Origin: Aegilops tauschii subsp. strangulata
Taxonomy: Eukaryota; Streptophyta; Magnoliopsida; Poales; Poaceae
Assembly (NCBI RefSeq): GCF_002575655.3
Contig: NC_053039.3
Coordinates: 217,143,622 to 217,207,621, forward strand
Direction of reading: 5' to 3'
Length of the DNA stretch: 64,000 bases
Made by a program: the position numbers and the translations under genes
Part shown: positions 10,550 through 19,236 of the stretch, piece by piece
Layout of the letters: each line of letters starts with the position of its first letter
Position numbering within the stretch: position 1 is the first letter of the stretch
The notes under the pieces: model-generated
Told to the model about the DNA's origin: nothing
What the model saw: the letters and a program-made list of their open reading frames with translations, nothing else
Databases searched by the model: none

Positions 10550-11436
10550 TGTCGGATATGGGGTTCCGGCAAAACCCTTAAGGTTCGAACTCTGGGGTGC
10601 GCGCGAAGATCTTTCCCCTACCGATCCACGCCCGAACGCCTCGCTGCAAATCTAAGCTACACGATGAACAACGCAAGGGACAAAGGTTTATACTGGTTCG
10701 GGCCACCGTTGTGGTGTAATATCCTAATCCAGTGTGTGGTGTGGTGGATTGCCTCAGGGGCTGATGATGAACAATACAAAGGAAGAACAGCCTCGCGAGG
10801 GGTGTTCTTGAGTTGGTGCGGTGTGTTTGAGGTAGGATCGATCTCCCTCTCTACTGTGGTGGCTAGCTCTATATATAGAGGCCCTGGTCCTCTTCCCAAA
10901 TATTGAGCGGGAAGGGCGCCAACAATGGCCATTTTGAAGGGGAACATCTGGTACAAGTTATCCTGACTAAAGGTGGTCTTCGACGGCGAAAGGCACTGGC
11001 GATGATGCAGTCTTGGGCTCCACGGTGACCTCCGTCCTGCCGCTCTGCTGGTCTTGGTCTCGTTGCACTGGAATGGTAACCTTTGCTTGATGCCTCGGTA
11101 CTCCGCGCATGCGCTTGCCCCCTTTGCACCAAAGAGGAAACAAGGACACTGCGCGGGCCGGTGCCCGCCTGGCGCCCGCCTGGCCTCGATCGTCATGGCT
11201 TGCGTCACGAGCACCTCGCGAGGTACCCCTTGCCTTGATCTCTCCGCCTTCTAGCGAGCCTGCCTGGTGAGGCCGTTCCTGAGGAAGCCTTGCATCGTCT
11301 GCCCCGCGAGGCTTGGACGCTCGTGAGGGTCTTGAGCTTGGGTTGTTGAAGATGGGCCGTACTGGGCCACCCCTTGAGCCACGCCGCAGGCCGCAGGAAG
11401 GCAAGTCTGGGGACCCCCGTTCCCAGAACGCGGACA
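10550..11436 (-). repeat. 5' LTR of the 4041-11436 element
   Basis: 887 bp, matching 4041-4928 throughout, with the palindromic TATA box at 10867-10880. Flanked on the right by the target duplication TATAT. Confidence 0.92.
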
Positions 11437-11800
11437 TATATGATGAATTGCTATGAGCTACTGCTGCTGCTATATGATGAGTTGCTATAAGCTGCTCCTG
11501 CTGCTGTTGTATGATGAATTGCTATGAGCTGGTCCTGCTGATGCTATATGATTAATTGCTATGAGCTGCTCCTGCTGCTGCTATATGATGAATTGATATG
11601 AGCTGCTCCTGCTGCTGCTATATGATGAATTTCTATGAGCTGCTGCTATATGATGAATTGCTATGAGCTGCTCCTGCTACTGCTATATGATAAATTGCTA
11701 TGAGCTGCTGCTGGTATATGATGAATTGCACATTGCTGCTCCTGCTGCTGTATGATGAGTTGCTGCTGCTGCTATATGATGCTTTCAGGTGGTGCTGCTA
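11437..11800. repeat. Minisatellite, right part
   Basis: About ten units of the 37-bp repeat also seen at 3906-4040 (GATGAATTGCTATGAGCTGCTCC plus CTG triplets). Units vary mainly in triplet number. Without the insertion the array would be about 500 bp. Confidence 0.88.
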
Positions 11801-12283
11801 TATGATAATAACTAGCCACTTGGACCATCGAATTTCAATAAATAATTGTTCTTCATGTAAATGTGGGTCATGCGTTCTTCGTTTAAATTAGGCAATGGGA
11901 TCTCTATGGAAAACATTGACCAAAGTAGATTGTGCCAAGTAGATGGTATCTTTGTATTTGCATTTTGAGCAAATAGTGATGGTCTGTTTTCCAATCATAT
12001 TAATTACTGCACTGGGTTCAATTTGTGATGTTTGCAAGTCAAATTAATTTTCATATGGGCAGCAAAATGAATAAATATAATGCAATCTAGACTTTTCACT
12101 GATCATACCAAAGATAAGCTGAAAACGCAATGAAAAGAAGTGGTTGGCTTATTACATGGAGCTTATATTCACAGGTGCTTATTTTCTTAGGATAACTCGT
12201 AATAACTGTCCCTAAGAAACTTGGCCAAGAGATCTGACATACAAATAACATGTCACGATGATTGCAATGGAGGAGTGACGTAC
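11801..12283. other. AT-rich stretch, nothing recognised
   Basis: Likely intron or intergenic sequence between the minisatellite and the decayed exons. No frame or repeat ends seen. Confidence 0.4.
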
Positions 12284-12564
12284 CATAGCACACTGTATAG
12301 GCTCACTGCCGCCTCTCCTTTTTTTGCGATGTTCCATGAAATTGCCACATACATCTTGTACTTTCTCATTCTGTAACCCTATCTGCAAGTTGACACGGCT
12401 AATTTCAGACATCTCTACATGATAATACAGTGCATATCCCTTGCGCATATTTAAACCACCAATTAATGATTGTGTGTAGCATAAAATAGCCATGACTCTG
12501 TGTGCTGGACTAGCAGGCACTCTAAGGGAGCCTAATGTAGTGTACCGGAATTCCTACATGCCAC
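12284..12564 (-). pseudogene. Decayed duplicate of exons of the 1554-2822 gene
   Basis: The segment 12284-12382 has an acceptor (CTTGCAG) and donor (GTACGTCAC) and encodes 33 residues including NEKVQDVCGNFMEHRKKRR, aligning with the exon at 2462-2564. The segment at about 12497-12564 aligns with the exon at 2756-2822 (RYTTLGSLRVPASP against LYTKVGSPRVPGDP), but it carries an in-frame TAG and its donor has become GTCATGG. The exon pair was therefore duplicated and this copy is no longer functional. An alternative is one long gene with repeated exons. Confidence 0.45.
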
Positions 12565-12584
12565 CTACGATTTTGTGTAATGTA

Positions 12585-12749
12585 CTGCCTTTGTTCCTAA
12601 ATATATGTCTTTGTAGAGATTCCAGTATGCACCACATACAGATGTATATAGATGCATTTTCGAGTGTAGATTCACTCATTTTGCTCCATATGTAGCCTAT
12701 AGTGGAACCTCTAGAAAGACTTATATTTAGGAACGGAGGTACGAGGTAG
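12585..12749. mobile_element. Stowaway-type MITE
   Basis: Inverted ends CTGCCTTTGTTCCTAAATA and ATTTAGGAACGGAGG, with TA on the outside and the typical inner sequence (TCACTCATTTTGCTCC). Ends have drifted, so the right boundary is approximate. It lies just upstream (minus sense) of the decayed exon. Confidence 0.75.
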
Positions 12750-12896
12750 TATCATGTATGACATCTACATATCTAATTTAGCAGCCAATAGTAGAAATCA
12801 TTGTCTGCACAAAGGGATTACTAGTCGAAAATCCCAGCAAAGCACGCTGGCAAGCACAGAACAATACAAGAGAGAGAGAGAGAGAGACGCACTTAC

Positions 12897-12982
12897 AAGA
12901 TCATAGCAATGCCTCGGTCCAGGATCTTGGTTGGCCAAGCTGTTAGATCCAGAAGAAACATCGTCCTTGTAGTTTTTGCCAG
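12897..12982 (-). other. Exon-like segment, minus strand
   Basis: Acceptor TATGTAG and donor GTAAGTGCG enclose 86 nt that read openly as GKNYKDDVSSGSNSLANQDP and on to CYDL. It could be an upstream exon of the decayed gene copy. No family recognised. Confidence 0.35.
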
Positions 12983-13110
12983 CTACATAACAGATAACAG
13001 CGACCTGTTAGTATATTTGAAGTACATCGGGCAGGTAATGCTAGACGGGTTTAAAGGTGACAAGTACCTAGGCTGTGGAGGGTGCTTGGCATATTGCCAG
13101 ACGGTGGGAA

Positions 13111-13900
13111 TCAGGTTAGAAATGTCAAGGGTGATGACGCTGTGCTGGCTGTCGGGGTCCGGTAAGGAGATCTAGAACCATCGAGTAGGGTGTTTGTGGA
13201 GCGGCTCCGGTAGGGTGGACTACGGTGTGGGCGAAGCAGATCTGTGGCCGTGGACAAGGGCGTAGGTGAAGCTGCTCCGGTGGTTGGGTTAAGGATGGTG
13301 TCGACGATGCAGATCTGCGGCCGTGGACGGGGCGTCAGAAGCTGCTCCAGTAGGTTGGATGAGGGTGCGAGGAAGCGGATCTGAGGCCGTGGACTTGTGA
13401 GTTGGCAAAGCGGCCCCGGTAGGGTTGAGAATGGTATAGGCGAAGCTACTCCGGTGGGGTTGACGATGGTGTCGGCGAAGCGGCTCTGGTAGGGTTGAGG
13501 AAGGTGTCGGCGAAGAGGATCAAAGGCCGTCGACGGGGGCGTCGGTGGGGCGGCTCCGGGGGGTGTGGACGAAGCATCTCCGGTGGGGAGTACGAATGAG
13601 CCGCTGCAGATGCGTTGCGGTTGGCGAGAGTACCGGCGAAGCAGATCCGGCGCCGTGGACAAGGCCGGCACTAAATGGGCTGTGGTACAGTGGTGGATGA
13701 GCAGTCTACTTGTTTCTAGGGGAGGTGGGAGAGGTATATGTGATTGACGAGAGTACCGGCGAAGCAGATCCGACGAGGTGGACGCCGCTGGCAGTGAATG
13801 GGCTCTGGTATGCCGGTGGATGAGCAGTCTAGGGTTTCAAGAGGGGAGGGGAGAAAGGCCGATGAAGTACGGACGGCGTGATGTAAGATGCTCTGGTGCT
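13111..13900 (-). other. Proline/serine-rich gene-start block with internal repeats
   Basis: Minus strand: a CT-rich leader with GAAACCCTAG (about 13830), then a GC-rich frame (13111-13671) made of imperfect repeats of about 35-60 bp around CCGCTTCGCCGACACC and CAACCCTACCGGAG. Translation is low-complexity (Pro, Thr, Ser, Arg). The leader-like part is itself partly duplicated (13745-13830 against 13620-13700). Probably the 5' exon or leader of the minus-strand gene copy; the repeats make a real protein doubtful. Confidence 0.35.
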
Positions 13901-13984
13901 GTGGAGTTAGTCATTTTTGCGGGAGGGGAGAGGAAATGGGGGTGACGTGTAGTGGGGGGAACCGGAAGTTACCAAAGCAGCTCC

Positions 13985-15140
13985 GACCTATTATGTAGAT
14001 GAGGCCGGTATTATAACTGTTGGTCTCCGTGCACCAAGGACAAAAGGGGAATTTCGCATGCTAAAGACTAAGGTGGCGGAAATTTTAGAAGGAGGCGGGA
14101 GATTTTGCCGCCCGCGGGATCATTCGTATCCAGTTTCAACTAATTTTGGACCGTGCTAGCGGGAAGGTCATGCGAGACTGTGTACACGAGGCACGTGTCA
14201 GCAGTTAATAACTAGTGTGAAGTACACCCCAGAAAAAAAGACAATAACTCAGGATGATGCGCCGATAACTTGGACGTTCACACGGGCGCGGCCAATCGTA
14301 CAAGTGTAGTGGCGCGTTCACAAAAAAGGGATCAAACGCTCAGCCTATGTATTTCTCGTGTAAATAGATAATTTAGTGAAATTGGTTATTTACTTTAAAC
14401 ATAATGCATTGACGTGTTAGTGTAGAGGCGCACAAAAAGAAATGTATATTGTAGTCCGCTACTTAAAAGTGTTACCTCATATGATTACATAGCCTCCATT
14501 TCATAAATTGCGTACATGTTGAATTCATATATGAATATTACATATGTTACTTCATAATAGAACCTTAAATCACCCAAGACTAATGATTTTGAATGCAAGA
14601 GTAACAATGGTGCATGTACATGATCGCTACATTGGTTGTTTGAAGAAACATCACTTTAACTTTGGTATGCACAACTGGAAAGGTTTATTTAAATAGAAAA
14701 AATGTGATACGTGAGTGTCCAATCTTTATAGCGTTGAATCGATATTGTACCTTTGGCCACGATACGAAGTAGATATTGATTTATGTTCAAGCGATGCACG
14801 TCCACGATCGCTAGATAGTGATACGTGAATGAATTGTGCAATCTCTCTCACACGCATAAATATCTCATTTCCCTGTGGGCATCGGAATCACACATGCGCA
14901 CTTCGTGTATTTCTCTCCCTCCGTCAACGTTAGAATTCATCTTTCTTCCCCGTCCTACAAGTCACTCACACAGAAACACGCACGCTCTCTCTGTCGAACA
15001 CACCCACCCCTTTAATTTCGCCCACCCACAGCCACTAATGTCTCAAAGTATAATAATATCTCTCACACATATGCCTAAGGTTAACTCGAGTTCCGGAACC
15101 ATATGAATACATACAATGGGATTCTAGCAGAGCACCTTTT
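13985..15140. other. Intergenic, nothing recognised
   Basis: AT-rich sequence without long frames, repeat ends or splice-linked exons that I can support. Confidence 0.4.
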
Positions 15141-15150
15141 GTTTTGAGAT

Positions 15151-15151
15151 T

Positions 15152-15199
<48 letters not shown>

Positions 15200-15842
15200 T
15201 CACATGCGCGCGCGCACACATTGTTTCTCGCTTCATTTTTTCCGGCACTTGCATGCACACCGTTTTGTTTATCTTTGCGATGCTTTAAGTATGCCTCGCA
15301 CAAATGCTATCTACCTATCCCTTAATATAGCTAGATATGTGTCACACAAACTCCTTCTCCCTACCAGCAAGATGCCCATGCGTTGCAAGGAACATCAAGA
15401 TGCATTTGTATGAGTAGTTTATCTTGTGGGAGAAAAGGATGAACGAGGGAATGCCTTATTTGCAAATGCGGAGAGGGGTGTGGGTATCTTTTTGCAAAAT
15501 TGCCACAGTTTCCTTCCTATCCGTCGGATATAAATTGGATGGCCTATATTGCAGGATGGAAGGAACACCGTCATCACCAACTTTGTTTTTTATAAGTGTC
15601 ACTGCCCCCTACCCCCCGACACACACACCCACACCCACATAACCACACACACACACTTCCCAACACCGAAGGAGTAGGGTGACACCTCGATCTTGATACT
15701 AATCTATCGACTGGCTTCTCTCTCAAACACACACACACACACTACCCGACTCCGAAGGAGTAGGGTGGCACCTCGATCTTGATAGTAATCTATCTACTCC
15801 TCTTTCAAACACACACACACATACACACACACTCGTTAGTTG
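15151..15842. repeat. Microsatellite cluster (CT)n(CA)n
   Basis: (TC)n at 15151-15176 runs into (CA)n to about 15199 and a short (GC)n. More CA tracts lie at about 15610-15655, 15725-15742 and 15810-15832. The block around CCGAAGGAGTAGGGTG(A/G)CACCTCGATCTTGATA occurs twice (about 15667 and 15752). Confidence 0.85.
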
Positions 15843-16460
15843 TGCCTCTGTGCCTACCGCGCACACTCTCGATATGTCTTTCTCTCCCTCCCCCTCCCCC
15901 ACCCCAACAATGACAACAGAAGGGTGACAACTCGATCTGATCGTAATCTGTCAATTGGTTTCTCTCTCGAACATTGTGTCTCTGTGCCTCGCTCAGTAGC
16001 CCCCTTGATATGTAAACTTCTCGCGCACGCACAGCTGTAGTTACGATGACGCTGAACCCAGTGTGCCTCATTTTTACTGGCCTCATGTGATAGTTTTCAC
16101 CCTATTTTCTATTAATTAACAAGGCAACCTTTTCTTTGTTACTACTAGTGAATTTGAAATCATTTAGGGCAGACATAAAATATATCACTTCAACCCAATT
16201 ATCGCAGTAACTATGTTAAAAGAAACTAGCTAGATGCCCGTGCATTGCACGGAACATCAAGATGCATTTGTATGAGTAGTTTATCTTGTGAGAGAAAAGG
16301 ATAAACGAGGGAAGGCCGTATTTGCGAACGTGGAGAGGGGTGTGGGTATGTTTTTGCAAAATTGCCATAGTTTCCTTCCTATCCGTTAGATATAAATCCA
16401 ACGGCCTATATTGCAGGATGGCACGCACACCATCATCACCAACTCTGTTTTCTACTCCCT
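15368..16460. repeat. Direct duplication (about 235 bp) with hairpin start
   Basis: 15368-15600 and 16230-16460 share a start GATGCCC(A/G)TGC(G/A)TTGCA, then GAACATCAAGATGCATTTG, and run in parallel to CATCACCAACT. The second copy starts with CCGTGCATTGCACGG, a perfect 6-bp stem. Part of the motif recurs inverted at about 34875-34945. On the complementary strand the start resembles a Helitron 3' end (hairpin then CTAG). Confidence 0.65.
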
Positions 16461-16616
16461 CCGTTCCTAAATATTTGTCTTTTTAGAGATTTCAACAAGT
16501 GACTACATATGGAGCAAAATGAGTGAATCTACACTCTAAAATATGTCCATATACACATCCGTATGTGGTAGTCCATTTGAAATCTGAAAAAGACAAATAT
16601 TTAGGAATGGATGGAG
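16455..16616. mobile_element. Stowaway-type MITE
   Basis: 162 bp with inverted ends CTCCCTCCGTTCCTAAATATT and AATATTTAGGAATGGATGGAG, flanked by TA (16453-16454 and 16617-16618). Same family as 32427-32586. Confidence 0.92.
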
Positions 16617-16670
16617 TATAAGAGTAGACATGGAGATATATCTCCAGCATGGTCCACAACAAAAATGTGC

Positions 16671-16721
16671 TGGACTGGTTAGCGCCGGATGCTCGCAACG
16701 CGATGACATGAGTTCGAATTC
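16671..16721 (+). ncRNA. tRNA-like Pol III promoter fragment (possible SINE head)
   Basis: TGGACTGGTTAGCGCC resembles an A box, and AGTTCGAATTC (16711-16721) is close to the B-box consensus GGTTCGANNCC. The spacing of about 30 bp is right for a tRNA body. The acceptor stem does not close, and an AT-rich tail follows, so a SINE head or tRNA-derived relic is more likely than a working tRNA. Confidence 0.4.
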
Positions 16722-16741
16722 TGTCTTTAACTTTAGATTTT

Positions 16742-17218
16742 TATATTTTATATTACTTATTTAATATATACTTGTTTCGCTACTGTACTGACAGTGGAAC
16801 CCACAGAGTACTTATAATACGAGATTAAGGATGGACTTGTTTCTTTTTAACTTTCTGTACGAAGCTATAGCCACACTGCAAGTCACGTGTACACTGTACA
16901 TGCAATTAACTTTTTATAGGGGGGCAATCATACACGCAGTTAACTCAAACGGATTGGACGTCACTCTATTATTTCCAGCATAAGAGCATCTCCAACGGCA
17001 GCCGGCAAATTTCCTTCCGCGGAGGACGACATCAAACGCCAGCGGCATACATTTTCACAACTCTAACCAACCAGATGAAATTCGTGCAAACACGGATTGA
17101 TTTCATATAAGCATGAAGGATTTCGTATAAAAAAGCTGGATCTTCATATAAACATGATGGATTTCATTACATTTACATGAACTAAGCTGTGCCAATCCGG
17201 CTCTCTTGGTATAATTAA
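16742..17218. other. Intergenic, nothing recognised
   Basis: AT-rich sequence with no supported feature. Confidence 0.4.
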
Positions 17219-17220
17219 TA

Positions 17221-17339
17221 CTCCCTCCATCCGGAAATACTTGTCCTAGAAATGGATGTATCTAGACTTATTTTATTTATAGATACATACAATTTATCCA
17301 TTCTTAGAACAAATATTTCCCGCCAGGTGGAGAGGGGAG
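17221..17339. mobile_element. Stowaway-type MITE, degenerate right end
   Basis: Begins CTCCCTCCATCCGGAAATACTTGTC after TA (17219-17220) and closes with GGGGAG before TA (17340-17341). A subfamily distinct from the 16455 copy. Confidence 0.75.
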
Positions 17340-17341
17340 TA

Positions 17342-18060
17342 CATAATCTAAATGGCCGCCCGCGGATCCCTCTGTCTTCCTCATGTCCGGCAAACACTTG
17401 CGGGGTCGACGAAGGTCCTCGGAAGAGACGAAGCAGCAAAGAAACCACCTGAATGCGCACTCGTCGCCTCGGCGGTGGCCTTCATGGGACCCAAGTGGTG
17501 GCGGCCTCCCGTGTTCTACTTCTCCTCGATGATGGCGGCAGATATGGAGAAGCTGGCCACCGACTCATCGTTCTCCACGCACCCGGCTTCTGTCTCTGCC
17601 TGCATGGCGCTGCCGCAGGCACGGGAGGCGCGCCCACAGACACAGGAGGCGCGGCTCCGCAGACATTGGTGGCGCGGTACGACGCGGTAGTGACGACGCC
17701 CGTACCGGTGTGCTCGCCGCTGTGCCGGCGTGGAGCAACTCGCCACTCCTCATCGAGCTGAACTGGAGCGGCGAGTTGGTGAACCACGCGCCTGCTTGGG
17801 GCGGCAACTGGCTCCGTCGGGCCAAGTGAGGTTGGTGAAGCACCGAGCGGCCTCGCCCATATCCGGAGGTCTCGGCGGGCCACCCAGCAGGGTAATATGC
17901 TGGAGAACGGCTCCTCGGAAGCCATTGGAAGAGTGTAGAAAATGGTGAAGGAGGAGATGGGGGAGCGGCGGAGGGGTGCGATTCTTGCCCGATGTCTGTC
18001 TGGCCTCGTGTAAATAGACGGCGGACGGTAGGAGCTTGGCCAGCGGAAATCCGTTGGTGC
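17342..18060. other. GC-rich gene-fragment-like stretch
   Basis: Overlapping frames on both strands (plus 17352-17690, minus 17482-18246) are typical of GC-rich DNA. None has a recognisable domain. It may be a captured or decayed gene piece. Confidence 0.3.
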
Positions 18061-18064
18061 TCTC

Positions 18065-18413
18065 GGGAGCGCGCGCTCCTGCACGCGAAAAATATATTTC
18101 AAAGTGTGAAAAAAATCCAAACAAAAATTTGGTGCATACATCTCGACATTATATGCGTGTGCGTCAAGGTTCGGAGAAAACCGACATTTTTTGTGGCTTG
18201 TGTAAAAAAGAAAAAATGGTGTCTTGTGAAAAGAACTTTTTGACACCGAATTTTGTCTTTTTCACACGCGACACATAAGTTGTTGGTTTTTCACGAAACT
18301 ACTTTGTGAGCATGTATAATATCGAGATGTATGCGTCAAGTTTTTGTTTCAATTTTTTTGACATTTCAAAATATGTTTAAAACACATTTTTAAAAACAGG
18401 AGCACATGCTCCC
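18065..18413. mobile_element. Foldback MITE with long inverted repeats
   Basis: Ends GGGAGCGCGCGCTCC and GGAGCACATGCTCCC. The inverted similarity continues inward for over 100 bp (AAATATATTTCAAAGTGTG against CATTTCAAAATATGTTT; GCATACATCTCGACATTATA against TATAATATCGAGATGTATGC). Target duplication not resolved. The outer flanks form a direct repeat (17998-18056 and 18445-18500). Confidence 0.75.
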
Positions 18414-18800
18414 ATGTGCAAATCGCCACACTCGCTTGGCCGGCGTCTGGCCTCGTTTAAACTGAGGGCGGACGGGAGGAGCTCGGCCGGTGTTCCGTTG
18501 AATTCCGGCCCGCTCATGTACGGACGTGTGGTCGGAGTAGGTTTCTCGGTTTGCATGCGGGTTTAATGGAGGCCAGGAGGCGTGTTCAGCCGGGCGTGTA
18601 GCGGGCGGCGCAGTACTATTCGATTTGACAGTGGGCGGCGCAGTTCCCGATACGGCTTTAATGCAGGCGAGGGAGGGAGCAGCGGTTCCCGAAATGTTGA
18701 ACGGGCAATGCATCCTCCTTCAATTAATGCATGAGGGAAGTAATGGGAGGAGGACCGGGAAAAGAGGCTGCACGATGTGAATGCAACGTAGTTTGCCCTC

Positions 18801-18807
18801 ATATAAA
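18801..18807 (+). promoter_or_regulatory. TATA box of the interrupted gene
   Basis: ATATAAA in CTCATATAAAGGCG, about 95 bp upstream of the ATG at 18903 and followed by a C-rich leader. Confidence 0.65.
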
Positions 18808-19236
18808 GGCGCCCCTCCATTCCAGTGCATCTACCACATCGTACGCACCTAAGCATTTGCCTAAGCACCTACACTAAGCGCAAAAGAGCTCACTCCAGAC
18901 CCATGGCGGCGATGTGTGCGAGCGGCCAGCGGCTGTGCCAAATGGTCCACGACGTCAGCCTGCGGCATGGCGCCGAGGATCGTGTCCAGATGATGTTGGA
19001 GACCGGCTGGTGGATGGCCGCCGTCGACGCCAACTACGACTCTCAGTTGGGCCAGATGATCGTTACCACCACCAACAAGTTCACCGTCCTCAAGAAGCTC
19101 GTGGACGAAACCGCTGTACTCCTCCAGCCCGCGCGCCCGGGCTCCTCATTGCCTGCCACCCTAATCGGCCTCCATGGCCGGAACTTCTTTCAAGCACTGG
19201 TGGCCCTGCGACTGCCCGCCGACGCCACGAAGAATG

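Larger units (their letters stand above)
4041..11436 (-). mobile_element. Complete gypsy LTR retrotransposon, non-autonomous, Tat-like
   Basis: Two LTRs (4041-4928 and 10550-11436) start TGTCGGATATGG and end CGCCGACA or CGCGGACA. They are flanked by the 5-bp duplication TATAT (4036-4040 and 11437-11441). The element runs on the minus strand: a purine-rich tract abuts the left LTR (4929-4945), and on the minus strand the right LTR is followed by TTTGGCACGCCAGGTAGGGG, a primer-site arrangement I recall from Triticeae gypsy elements. Internal minus-strand content is gag, a retropepsin-like segment and a scrap of reverse transcriptase; integrase and most polymerase are missing, so it would need proteins from a relative. 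The plus strand carries a B3-like reading frame (5257-6074). Lineage is inferred from that layout, not proven. Confidence 0.9.

Noticed and set aside
15601..15842. Telomere-like or centromere-like repeat
   Set aside because: The repeats are plain CA microsatellites, not TTTAGGG or a 150-180-bp satellite.
16671..16721. Functional tRNA gene
   Set aside because: No pairing acceptor stem and no plausible anticodon arm; kept only as a Pol III-like fragment.
17482..18246. 254-codon minus-strand frame
   Set aside because: Composition reflects GC-rich plus AT-rich halves and a MITE; no recognisable domain, start context or splice support.
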